Assembly (NCBI RefSeq): GCF_022808855.1
Contig: NZ_JAKZLF010000033.1
Location: 1-56,787 of the forward strand
Source of the DNA: Anaeromyxobacter soli
GTDB lineage: Bacteria > Myxococcota > Myxococcia > Myxococcales > Anaeromyxobacteraceae
Direction of reading: 5' to 3'
DNA length: 56,787 bases
Shown in pieces: positions 39,231 to 49,865 of the stretch. A program made the position numbers and the translations under genes. How positions within the stretch are numbered: the first letter of the stretch is position 1; each line of letters starts with the position of its first letter. The notes beneath the pieces were generated by a model. That model saw only the letters and a program-made list of their open reading frames with translations. It made no database searches and was not told where the DNA came from.

Positions 39231-39249
39231 CGACGGCTGACCGCCGTCG
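39231..39249. terminator. Terminator stem-loop 2
   Basis: CGACGGC-TGACC-GCCGTCG is a perfect 7-bp stem just before the convergent alr stop; it could serve either strand. Confidence 0.5.
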
Positions 39250-39254
39250 ATCGG

Positions 39255-40436
39255 CTACCGCGCGTCTCTCGGCTCCCGCTCGGCGAGCGTGGACACCGCC
39301 TCGACCGCGCCGCCGCGGAGGTACAGCCGCGGCACGCGGGCGGTGAGGCCGGCGAGGATCTCCCAGGAGATCGTGTCCACCAGGGACGCGAGCTCGTCGG
39401 CGTCCACCCGCTCGTCGCCGTCGCGACCGAGGAGCGTCGCGACGTCCCCCGCGCGCACCTCGGGCACCGCGGTCACGTCCACCATGCACATGTCCATGGC
39501 GACCCGGCCGACCACCGGCGCCCGGCGCCCGCGCACGAGCACGTGGGCGCGGTTGCCGAAGGCGCGACGGTAGCCGTCCGCGTAGCCGCACATGACGAGC
39601 GCGACGCGCGACGGGCGGGGCGCCGCCCAGGTGCGGCCGTAGCCGACGGTGGCGCCGCGCTCGATCTCGAGCACGCGCGCGATCCGGCTCCGCAGCGACA
39701 GCACGGGCACGAGCTCCGCGTCGGTGCCGCACCACGGCGCCGGCCGGTAGCCGTACATCGAGAGGCCCGTGCGCACGACCTCGAGCGCCATCTCGTGATC
39801 GAGGAGGACGCTCGCCGAGGCGGAGCAGTGGCGCTCCTTGACGAAGGGGAGGCGCGACGAGACGTCGCGCAGGATCTCGAACTGCCGGCGCGTGAAGCGC
39901 TGATCTCCCTCCTCCGCCGCGGCGAAGTGGGTGAAGAGGCCCTCGACCGAGAGCTCGGGGATCTCGCGCAGCCGGTTCGCGAGCGCGACCAGCGCGTCGG
40001 GCCGGAGCCCGTGCCGGTTCAGGCCCGACTCGAGCTCGAGGTGGACCGGGACCACCGCGCCGCGCCGCTTCGCGGCGGCCGCGAGCGCCTCGGCGACGTC
40101 GGCCGCGCCCACCGTCGGGCGGAGCCCGAGGGCGACGACGCGCTCGGCGTCGCTCGGGGGGGTGTAGCCGATGACCAGGATGGGCGCGTCCACGCCGGCG
40201 CGGCGAAGCTCCTCCGCCTCGTCCACGCAGACCACGCACAGCCCCGAGGCGCCGGCGGCGAGCGCCGCCCGCCCCACCGCCACCGCCCCATGGCCGTACG
40301 CGTTGGCCTTCACGACGGCGTAGAGCCGGGCAGGCGCCGCGCGGCCCGCGAGCAGGCGGACGTTGTGAGCGAGCGCGTCGAGGTCGACCTCGGCCCAGAC
40401 CGGCCGGCCGCCCCACTGGGAGGGGTTCGTGGACAT
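39255..40436 (-). CDS. alr: Alanine racemase
   Basis: A 393-residue PLP enzyme that interconverts L- and D-alanine for peptidoglycan. The PLP lysine is in YAVVKANAYGHG (K43). The barrel contains LELESGLNRHGLRPD, the second catalytic Tyr is in MCGYADGYRRAFGN, and RVAMDMCMVDVT marks the C-terminal beta domain. Length as usual. The ATG at 40436 has no Shine-Dalgarno sequence; TATATT lies nine bases upstream. Cytoplasmic. Confidence 0.95.
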   Translation of the reverse strand: MSTNPSQWGGRPVWAEVDLDALAHNVRLLAGRAAPARLYAVVKANAYGHGAVAVGRAALAAGASGLCVVCVDEAEELRRAGVDAPILVIGYTPPSDAERVVALGLRPTVGAADVAEALAAAAKRRGAVVPVHLELESGLNRHGLRPDALVALANRLREIPELSVEGLFTHFAAAEEGDQRFTRRQFEILRDVSSRLPFVKERHCSASASVLLDHEMALEVVRTGLSMYGYRPAPWCGTDAELVPVLSLRSRIARVLEIERGATVGYGRTWAAPRPSRVALVMCGYADGYRRAFGNRAHVLVRGRRAPVVGRVAMDMCMVDVTAVPEVRAGDVATLLGRDGDERVDADELASLVDTISWEILAGLTARVPRLYLRGGAVEAVSTLAEREPRDAR

Positions 40437-40445
40437 GGAGCCGTC

Positions 40446-40451
40446 AATATA
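40446..40451 (-). promoter_or_regulatory. -10 hexamer TATATT, leaderless alr
   Basis: TATATT on the minus strand ends nine bases before the alr start codon. No Shine-Dalgarno sequence and no clear -35 are present. Confidence 0.5.
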
Positions 40452-41272
40452 CCCGCCGGCCCCGCGCTGCCAGAGGGGCGATCGGGCGCCCGCCATGCCG
40501 CCGCCCTCACGAGGGCCGCCGCACCGGGGGGCCGGCGCGCGAGACGGCCCATCATTCGCGGCACCGGAGGCGAGCCGAGGTGAAAGGAACTGTGGTCTGG
40601 AGGTTCGCGTGAGCAATCGATACCAGCAGCTCTGCCAGACGCTCGAGGACGCCCGGTCCCGGTTCGCCGCCTACCACTCCGAGTGCGTGCTGTTCGCCGC
40701 CACGCTGTCGCGCGGCCTCATCGAGTACGCCGGGTGGCCCCGCGAGCTCGTCACCTACGAGCCGCTCCCCGGCGACGTGCCCGCCGCGCCGACCCACCGG
40801 ATCGAGGACGCGATGCACCTCGACGCGGACGCGTTCTGGCACGTCGGCCTGCGCCTCGCGATCGAGGAGCCGCGGGCGCGCGACTCGATCCTGCTGCGCG
40901 TCCGCTTCAAGAAGCTCGACACCCGCTACATCGTGAGCCTGTTCGGCTTCGAGGACTTCGAGGTCGCGGCGCCGACGCCCGAGCAGCTCCAGCCGATCTA
41001 CGAGTCGATCCTGAACGCGGTGAAGCGCCACTACGAGTACGGGCTGCGCCTGTTCCTCGAGAACGGCGGGCGGGGCCTCAAGATCCCCATCTCCACGGAC
41101 CGGCTGCTCGAGCTCGCGCGCGGCGCGCCGCCGGTGTCGGCGCCCGGCGAGGCCGGCGAGGGGGCGGAGGCCGGCGAGGAGGAGCCCGCGCCCGCGCCGG
41201 AGCCCGCCCCGCACGCGAGGGCGGCGCCCGCGCCGCGCGCCAAGGCCACGGGGCCGAGGGCCAAGGCGGCCG

Positions 41273-42430
<1,158 letters not shown>

Positions 42431-42441
42431 GGCGGCCCGCG

Positions 42442-43610
<1,169 letters not shown>

Positions 43611-43614
<4 letters not shown>

Positions 43615-44270
43615 GGTGTCCTCCGGTCCTTCGGCGGTGCGTCGGGCTGGCGGTCGGGGTGGGCGTCCTGGAACGGCGCGAGCGCCGCGCACGCCTCCTC
43701 GATCCGCAGGAGCGTGGGGTAGGGCGCGACGTCCAGCGAGAACCGCCGCGCGTTGTAGAGCTGGGGCACGAGGTAGCAGTCGGCGAGGCCGGGCGCCTCG
43801 CCGTGGCAGAAGCGGCCCGTCTCGTCGTCCTGCAGGGCGCGCTCGAGCGCCTCGAGGCCGCGGCGGATCCAGAGCGCCGCCCACTCCTTCTCGTAGCCGG
43901 GCAGCTTCTCGCGGAGGGTGCGCAGCACGATGGCGTTCTGCAGGGGCTGGATGCCGGAGTTCACGTGCTCGGCGAGGGCGCGGACCCGCGCCCGCCCGTC
44001 GAGGTCGCGGGGCAGGAGCGGCGCCTGCGGGTAGCGCTCGTCGAGCCACTCCAGGATCGCCATCGACTGGGCGAGCCGCACCGAGAACCCGTGCTCCGAG
44101 ACCTCCAGCACCGGCACCTGCGCCATCGGGCTCCGCTGCTGGTAGACCGGGTCGAACTGCTCCTGGGCGAGCAGGTTCACCGGGGCGTACTCGTAAGGGA
44201 GCCCCTTCAGCGCGAGCCCGATGCGCACGCGCCAGGCGGACGAGGAGCGCCAGTAGGAGTAGAGCCGCAT
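43611..44270 (-). CDS. maiA: Maleylacetoacetate isomerase
   Basis: A 219-residue zeta-class GST that isomerises maleylacetoacetate to fumarylacetoacetate. The zeta signature YSYWRSSSAWRVRIGLALKG is at the N-terminus, with AQVPVLEV and LAQSMAILEWLDERYP for glutathione binding; CHGEAPGLADCYLVPQLYNARRF (read as GLADCYLVPQLYNARRF) is in the C-domain. It shares one base with the end of fahA (TGATG) and overlaps hppD. Confidence 0.93.
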
Positions 44271-45247
44271 CACGGCGTCACCACCCGCTGGTCGATGGTG
44301 CCGAAGACGTTCCGGCCGGCCAGGTCCCGCACCTCGATCTCGATCCGGTCGCCGGGCGCGAGGAACCGCGTCCGCGGCGCGCCGTGGTCGATCATCTCCC
44401 GGGCCCGCTGCTCCGCGATGCACGAGTAGCCGCGGGCGCGGTCGGCGTTCGAGACCGTGCCGCTGCCGAGGATCGTGCCGGCCGTGAAGGCGCGCGTCCT
44501 CGCCACGTGCCGGAGGAGGTCGTGGAAGGAGAAGTGCATCTCCGGCCCCGTCTCGACGTCGCCGACCCGCTCGCCGTTCCAGCGCACCGTCATGCGCAGG
44601 TGCAGCCGGCCGCCCCGCCAGGCCTCGCCGAGCTCGTCGGGCGTGACGGCGAACGGGGAGAACGCCGTCGCCGGCTTCGACTGGAAGAACCCGAAGCCCT
44701 TGGCGAGCTCGGGGGGGACGAGGTTCCGGTGCGTGACGTCGTTCGCGAGGCAGACGAGCCGGACGTACCGCTCCGCGTCGGCCGCCGCGACGCCGCGCGG
44801 CACGTCGCCGAGCACGACGCAGACCTCCGCCTCGAAGTCCATGCCCCAGGCCGGATCGGGCAGGGGCAGGTCCTCCTGCGGCCCGAGCAGCACGCCCGAG
44901 CCGCCCTGGTAGACCAGGGGATCCTGCTCGAGGGTGAGCGGCGGCTCCGCGCCGCGCGCCTTGCGGACGAGGCGCACGTGGTTCAGGTAGGCCGAGCCGT
45001 CCACCCACTCGAACGCGCGCGGCAGGGGCGAGAGGAGCCGGGCAGGGTCGAGGGGCTCCGCCCTGGCGCGATCGGCGTCGAGCGACGCGGCGAGGGCCCG
45101 CAGCGCGGGCTCGCGCGCCTCCCAGGCGTCGAGCGCGGCCTGCAAGGTCGGCGCGACGCCGGAGGCGTCGGCGAACGCGGCGCCGTCCCGGCGCACCACC
45201 ACGAGCCGCCCGTCGCGGCTCCCGTCACGTAAGGTCGCGAGGCGCAT
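44270..45247 (-). CDS. fahA: Fumarylacetoacetase-family hydrolase
   Basis: A 325-residue FAH-family enzyme that cleaves fumarylacetoacetate to fumarate and acetoacetate. It has the metal-binding DFEAEVCVVLGDV (E-x-E), GFGFFQSKPATAFSPFAVTPDELG (read as FFQSKPATAFSPFAVTPDEL) and ILGSGTVSNADRARGYSCIAEQR (read as GSGTVSNADRARGYSCIAEQ). The order fahA-maiA-hppD-hmgA supports the tyrosine role. First gene of the operon; a TTAGAC box near 45265 may be part of its promoter. Confidence 0.92.
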   Translation of the reverse strand: MRLATLRDGSRDGRLVVVRRDGAAFADASGVAPTLQAALDAWEAREPALRALAASLDADRARAEPLDPARLLSPLPRAFEWVDGSAYLNHVRLVRKARGAEPPLTLEQDPLVYQGGSGVLLGPQEDLPLPDPAWGMDFEAEVCVVLGDVPRGVAAADAERYVRLVCLANDVTHRNLVPPELAKGFGFFQSKPATAFSPFAVTPDELGEAWRGGRLHLRMTVRWNGERVGDVETGPEMHFSFHDLLRHVARTRAFTAGTILGSGTVSNADRARGYSCIAEQRAREMIDHGAPRTRFLAPGDRIEIEVRDLAGRNVFGTIDQRVVTP

Positions 45248-45388
45248 CTTCGGGCGAAGGGTCTAATGGGCGCCCGCCCGAGACGCGAGGTGCGCGGGGC
45301 GTCCCGTGTAGGGCGAGCGGGCGGCCGTGCCGTGCCGCGTCGCGGCAGGCGACGCGCCGCCCTCGAGAGCATCCCGGGCGAGCAGGGC

Positions 45389-45394
45389 TATAAG
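45389..45394 (+). promoter_or_regulatory. -10 hexamer TATAAG, leaderless start
   Basis: TATAAG ends eight bases before the GTG at 45403; there is no Shine-Dalgarno sequence. Confidence 0.5.
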
Positions 45395-45402
45395 AACCGC
45401 CC

Positions 45403-46569
45403 GTGACCGCCCTCTCGCTCTCCGCGCACGCCTCCATCTCGGAGCTCCCCGCCGAGGAGTGGGACGCCCTCTTCGCCCACGAGCCGGCCCGGGCGAGCCC
45501 GTTCGTGCGCCACGCGTTCCTGCGGGCCCTCGAGGAGAGCGGCTCGGCCTCCCCGCGCACCGGCTGGCGCCCGCGCCACCTCGCCCTCCGCCGCGGTGGG
45601 ACGCTCGTCGCCGCCGCGCCGGCGTATCTGAGAGGCGGCTCCGACGGGGACTTCTCGCGCGACTGGGAGTGGGCGGCGGCGGCCGAGCGCGCCGGGATCC
45701 CGTACTACCCGAAGCTCGTCCTCGCCGTCCCCTTCACGCCCGCCACGGGCCGGCGCGTCCTCGTCGCCGGCGGCGAGGACCGGCGCGCGCTCGCCGCCGC
45801 GCTCCTCGCGGGCGCACGGCGGGTCGCGCAGGACGAGGGCGCGCACGGGCTCCACGTGCTCTTCGCCGACGCGGAGGAGGCGCGCGAGCTCGAGGAGGTC
45901 GGGCTCGCGCTGCGCGTGGACTTCCAGTACCACTGGCGGAACGAGGGCTACGCCTCGCCCGAGGAGTTCCTCGCGCGCTTCCCCTCGAAGCGCCGGAACG
46001 CGCTCCGCCGCGAGCGGGCCGCGCCGGAGCGCCAGGGGATCGCGATCCGCACCGTGCGCGGCGACGAGCTCTCGCGCGACCCGGAGGGCTGGGCGCGCGC
46101 GTGCTACCGGCTCCACCGGGCCTCGACGGACCGGATGGTGTGGGGGATGCGCTTCGTGAACCTCGGCTTCTACGAGCGCGCCCTCGCGTGGCTCCCCGAC
46201 GCGGTGGAGGTGGTGGAGGCGCGACGCGAGGGGAAGCTCGTCGGGATGGCGTTCAACGTCGCCGGCCCCGACCGGCTGTACGGGCGCTACTGGGGCTGCG
46301 TCGAGTCGCACCCGTTCCTCCACTTCAACGTGGCGCTGTACCACTCCATCGACGAGTGCATCCGGCGCGGCACCCGGGTCTTCGAGGGCGGCGCGGGCGG
46401 GGAGCACAAGGTCGCGCGCGGCTTCGAGCCGGCGGAGACCTGGAGCGCCCACCTCCACCTCGACCCCCGGCTCGACGTGGCCGTGCGCCGCCACCTCGCG
46501 GACGAGCGCGAGGAGCGCCTCGTCGCCGTGCGGCGCTGGCGCGAGGAGCACCCCCGGCTCGGCGGGTGA
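45403..46569 (+). CDS. FemAB/GNAT-like N-acyltransferase (DUF482)
   Basis: A 388-residue protein of the PF04339-type family with a GNAT/FemAB fold. Characteristic segments are PFVRHAFLRALEESGSAS, GWRPRHLALRRGG, PYYPKLVLAVPFTPATGRR, YHWRNEGYASPEEFLARFPSKRRNALRRE (read as FQYHWRNEGY and FLARFPSKRRNALRRER), DRMVWGMRFVNLGFYE and FEGGAGGEHKVARGFEPAETWS (read as FEGGAGGEHKVARGFEP). The family is thought to acylate or aminoacylate an unknown substrate; some members are annotated as peptidoglycan-related. GTG start without ribosome binding site, TATAAG box upstream. Divergent from the tyrosine operon. Confidence 0.82.
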   Translation: MTALSLSAHASISELPAEEWDALFAHEPARASPFVRHAFLRALEESGSASPRTGWRPRHLALRRGGTLVAAAPAYLRGGSDGDFSRDWEWAAAAERAGIPYYPKLVLAVPFTPATGRRVLVAGGEDRRALAAALLAGARRVAQDEGAHGLHVLFADAEEARELEEVGLALRVDFQYHWRNEGYASPEEFLARFPSKRRNALRRERAAPERQGIAIRTVRGDELSRDPEGWARACYRLHRASTDRMVWGMRFVNLGFYERALAWLPDAVEVVEARREGKLVGMAFNVAGPDRLYGRYWGCVESHPFLHFNVALYHSIDECIRRGTRVFEGGAGGEHKVARGFEPAETWSAHLHLDPRLDVAVRRHLADEREERLVAVRRWREEHPRLGG

Positions 46570-46581
46570 GCGGCCGGTCTT

Positions 46582-47328
46582 TCAGCGCGCCCAGGCGAGC
46601 GTGAGCTCGCGGCGCCACACCGCGCCGCCGTGGACGCTCGCGAGCGCGCGGGCGTCGGCGAGGAGCGCAGCGAGGGCGCCCTCGCCGAGCGCGGGGCCGA
46701 CGTAGGAGAGCGAGCGAAGCACGGCGTCGAGCCGCTCCGGCCCGAGCTCCTCCTCGTCGTCGAAGCCCTCCGTCTCGGGCGCGCCGAGCCCCGCGACGGA
46801 GAAGAGGAGGCCGACGGGCGGCGCCGCCGGCCGGGCCTTGAAGTTCGCGGCGGCGATCCGCTCCGTGAGCGCGGCGAGGAACGGGGTGTCCGCGAGCCGC
46901 GGGGTCACCACCGCGAGGACGCCCGCCGGGGCGAGGAGCCGCGCGGCCTCGCGCGCTCCGCGCGTGGGATCGACCCACTGCAGGGCGTCCGCGAGGACCA
47001 CGAGGTCGAACGCCGCCGCGGCGAGGCCGGTCTCCTCGGCCGCGGCGTGCACGGCGGTGACGCGCGGCGCGCCCGCCGCCGCGAGGACGTCGAGCATGGC
47101 GCGCGCCGGCTCGACCGCGTGCACCTCGGCGCCGAGCGCCGCGAGCGGGAGCGCGAGCTGGCCGGTGCCGGCGCCGAGGTCGGCGACGCGCGCGCCCGGA
47201 CCGCCCGCCAGCGCGAGCAGCCGCGCGACGAGCGGCGAGGGGTAGCCCGGCCGCTGCCGGTAGTCCTCCGCGAGCCGGTTGAAGACCCAGCGGGAGGGAT
47301 CGGAGACGCGGACGCCGTGGCGGGACAC
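46582..47328 (-). CDS. Class I SAM-dependent methyltransferase
   Basis: A 248-residue methyltransferase (type 11/25). The SAM motif is VADLGAGTGQLALPLAALGAEVHAVEPARAML (read as VADLGAGTGQLALPL and EVHAVEPA). It also has FDLVVLADALQWVDPTRGAREAARLLAPAG (read as FDLVVLADALQWVD). The family N-terminus NRLAEDYRQRPGYP is typical of small-molecule methyltransferases. The acceptor is unknown. GTG start with TAGGCT six bases upstream, no ribosome binding site. Confidence 0.85.
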   Translation of the reverse strand: MSRHGVRVSDPSRWVFNRLAEDYRQRPGYPSPLVARLLALAGGPGARVADLGAGTGQLALPLAALGAEVHAVEPARAMLDVLAAAGAPRVTAVHAAAEETGLAAAAFDLVVLADALQWVDPTRGAREAARLLAPAGVLAVVTPRLADTPFLAALTERIAAANFKARPAAPPVGLLFSVAGLGAPETEGFDDEEELGPERLDAVLRSLSYVGPALGEGALAALLADARALASVHGGAVWRRELTLAWAR

Positions 47329-47334
47329 GGGCCT

Positions 47335-47340
47335 AGCCTA
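47335..47340 (-). promoter_or_regulatory. -10 hexamer TAGGCT, leaderless start
   Basis: TAGGCT on the minus strand ends six bases before the GTG at 47328, which has no Shine-Dalgarno sequence. Confidence 0.4.
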
Positions 47341-47417
47341 ATCGAGCCGCGCCCGCCGGGCGCCACCGCGGCCGGGAGGACCGCGGTGGCGCACACGGAG
47401 CGGCGAGGCCGGTGGCG

Positions 47418-48611
47418 TCAGCGGCCGGCGCGCGGCATGCGCCACTCGAGGCCGGCGACGGCGCGCACGTTGTCGTAGCTCCAGCGGATGTCGTAGTAGC
47501 GGCCGGCCGGATAGACGCCGGGGACGTAGTCCGGGTAGTTCGTGTCGCGCGTGATCCACTCGGCCTCCGCGCGCAGCGCGAGGCCGCCGGCGAGCGCGTA
47601 GCGGAGCTCGCCGCCGAGCGCGAGGCGGTTGTCGTGGAGCCGCGCCCCGTCCGACGTGTTGGTCTTCGAGTCCGGCCCGTAGCCCCGCAGCCACGCCTCG
47701 GCGCGGAGCTCGGCCGCGAGCCGCTCGGTGAGCGGGGACTTCACGATGAGGCGAGGGTGCTGCCCCTGGTAGGAGTAGTAGCCCTGCCAGGCGTCGCGCT
47801 GGACCTCGTACCCGTAGCGGAGCGACACGTCGACCTTGCCGCCGAGCTTCGAGAGCTCCACCTCCACGGAGGGCTCGAGCGTGTCGAGCTCCTGCTCCGG
47901 GTTCCCGCTCGTGGCGCCGGTGCCGGCGTCGCGCGCGAGGAGCGTGAAGTCCTGGCGGTGGGCGTAGTCGATCCGGAACGCCGTGGCGTAGCGCTCGCCC
48001 AGGATCCGCCACGAGGCCTCGAGCTGGTTCTGGCCGTTGTCGCGGGGCGTCAGGTGCATCGGCACGGCCGGGTCGAAGTTGGGGTCCTCGACGTAGGAGT
48101 ACGAGACGTAGCGGTACTTGAGCCGCAGGTGCTGGTGCGCGAACGGCGTCGCGTAGAGGTTCACGCCGGCGCGCCACGTGAAGTAGCCGTAGCGGTCGGT
48201 GCCCGGCATGTCGCCGAGCGCGTCGCGCTGGTAGAGGTCCTCCCAGCCCGGCCGCCAGGCCCCCCCGACCGACGCCTCGGCGCCCAGGCGGAGCCGCTTC
48301 AGCACCCGGTACTCGGGCTCGACGCCGACCGAGCCGGTGGTCTCCGACAGCGTCGCGCCGAAGGTCTGCCGGTGGGCGAAGCGGACGGGCAGGTCGAGCT
48401 GGAAGGCGCCGCTCCGGAGCTCGGGCGTGAGCGCACCCTCGGCGAGGAGGAGCGTGCCCGAGTCGCGGCGGACGCCGTAGCCGTCGAAGGCGCCCGCGTA
48501 CAGGCCGGCGCGCGCGTCGAGCGTCCACTGCGGCGTGGCGTCGGCGGCACCGGCGGGCGGCGCGGCGGCGAGGAGGGTGACGGCGGAGGCGAGAGCGAGG
48601 GAGCGGATCAT
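47418..48611 (-). CDS. Outer-membrane beta-barrel protein of the envelope operon
   Basis: A 397-residue protein with a signal peptide (about 1-22, ending AGA). The rest is a run of amphipathic beta strands rich in Tyr, Trp and Arg with alternating pattern: LDARAGLYAGAFDGYGV, LRLGAEASVGGAW, WRAGVNLYATPF, LRLKYRYVSYSYVED, VSLRYGYEVQRDAWQGYYSY and LRAEAEWITRDTNY. It ends with VRAVAGLEWRMPRAGR, without the usual terminal Phe. It is probably a barrel of about 14-16 strands. Last gene of the operon, 14 bases after the lipoprotein gene. It may export or house the product of the upstream ligase system. No specific family name can be given. Confidence 0.72.
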   Translation of the reverse strand: MIRSLALASAVTLLAAAPPAGAADATPQWTLDARAGLYAGAFDGYGVRRDSGTLLLAEGALTPELRSGAFQLDLPVRFAHRQTFGATLSETTGSVGVEPEYRVLKRLRLGAEASVGGAWRPGWEDLYQRDALGDMPGTDRYGYFTWRAGVNLYATPFAHQHLRLKYRYVSYSYVEDPNFDPAVPMHLTPRDNGQNQLEASWRILGERYATAFRIDYAHRQDFTLLARDAGTGATSGNPEQELDTLEPSVEVELSKLGGKVDVSLRYGYEVQRDAWQGYYSYQGQHPRLIVKSPLTERLAAELRAEAWLRGYGPDSKTNTSDGARLHDNRLALGGELRYALAGGLALRAEAEWITRDTNYPDYVPGVYPAGRYYDIRWSYDNVRAVAGLEWRMPRAGR

Positions 48612-48625
48612 CGCGGGGTTCCTTG

Positions 48626-49843
48626 TCACGGGCAGATGCACGGCGGGGTCGCGCCGGCGAGGTAGGTCGCCGTCGAGGAGACGTAGGGGCTCGAGGGGAA
48701 GTCGGCGGAGAGCTTCGCGTAGGCGGCGCAGGCCGAGGCCGGGGCGGGATCCGACGCGTGCGGGGTGGTGCAGAACTGCCAGGTGGAGTTCACGTAGGTG
48801 CGCGCGAGGTAGTGCAGCGCGTTGTCCGCGTAGGTGCTCGTCGCCGGGACCGCCCGGAACGCGGCGTCCGCCGCGGCGAGGTCCGCCGGGTCGAGGCCCG
48901 CGCTCGCGTAGTAGAACGCGTGCGCGTAGCGGGCGCGGCCGAGCCAGTACTGCGCGGAGCCCGCGAACGTCGTCGCCGGCACCGCGAGGGTCCGCTGGAA
49001 CGCCGCGATCGCCGCCTCGAGGTTGGCCTTGCGGGCCGCCGCCTCGGAGGCGGAGAGCCCCGTGACGGTGGCGGTGGCGTTCACCGGCTCCTCGAGGTAG
49101 CTCCGCCCGAGGTAGTACTGCGCGTTGTCGTAGTAGGTGCTCGTGGCCGGCACCGCAGTCAGCTCCGCCTCGGCGAGGTCGAGCAGGGCGGCCGCGCCGA
49201 GCCCGTCGCCGGCGTTCGCGCGCGCGAGCCCCAGCTCGAAGTCGCACCGGCCGAGGTAGTACTGCGCGTTGTCGGCGTACGTGCCCGTCGGGGAGGCCGC
49301 GAGCGAGCGCTGGAACTGCGGGCGCGCGGCGGCGTAGTCGCCGAGCTGGAACCGGGCGCGGCCGTCGAAGTAGGCGGCGTTGTCGATGAAGGGCGAGGAG
49401 GCGAAGGCGGCCTGCATCGCGTCGAGGCGCAGCGCCGCGTCCTGGAGCTCCGCCGGATCTCCGCCGAGGACCCCGCGCTCGTAGCTGCAGCGACCGGCGA
49501 GGTAGGCGGCGTTGTCGAGCCGGATCGAGGTGGGGAACTGCACCGGCAGCGCGTCGAACCTCGCCCGCGCGTCCGCGTAGTCCTGGAGCGCGAGCGCCGC
49601 CTTCGCCGCGCTCGCGGCGGGATCGGTCGCGGCGAGGGCCCGCGCGTCGGCCGCGGCGACGTTGGCGGCGTCGTAGAGCGCGAGCCCCTCGGCGAAGAGC
49701 GAGTCGCCGGGGCGGTTGGGATCGATGGGGACCTTGCCCGGCGCGCTCGCGCCGTCATGCCCGCCGCTGCACGCGAGCGCGAGCGCGGCGAGGGCGGCGC
49801 AGCAGGCGAGGCCGCGCGAGATGTTCAGGTGACGCTGGTGCAC
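48626..49843 (-). CDS. Repeat lipoprotein with TPR/YbgF-like units
   Basis: A 405-residue lipoprotein (lipobox LAALALAC, Cys25). The mature part consists of about seven helical repeats of 40-55 residues with a recurrent tag: DNAAYLAGRCSYERG, DNAAYFDGRARFQLG, DNAQYYLGRCDFELG, DNAQYYLGRSYLEEP, GSAQYWLGRARYAHA and DNALHYLARTYV. The tag resembles the TPR of YbgF/CpoB and BamD-type outer-membrane scaffolds. The GTG start follows GAGGAG. It lies between the TPR membrane protein gene and the barrel gene, with short gaps, and is likely a periplasmic scaffold on the outer membrane. Confidence 0.75.
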   Translation of the reverse strand: MHQRHLNISRGLACCAALAALALACSGGHDGASAPGKVPIDPNRPGDSLFAEGLALYDAANVAAADARALAATDPAASAAKAALALQDYADARARFDALPVQFPTSIRLDNAAYLAGRCSYERGVLGGDPAELQDAALRLDAMQAAFASSPFIDNAAYFDGRARFQLGDYAAARPQFQRSLAASPTGTYADNAQYYLGRCDFELGLARANAGDGLGAAALLDLAEAELTAVPATSTYYDNAQYYLGRSYLEEPVNATATVTGLSASEAAARKANLEAAIAAFQRTLAVPATTFAGSAQYWLGRARYAHAFYYASAGLDPADLAAADAAFRAVPATSTYADNALHYLARTYVNSTWQFCTTPHASDPAPASACAAYAKLSADFPSSPYVSSTATYLAGATPPCICP

Positions 49844-49865
49844 GGGGGAGCTCCTCGGTGGGGCG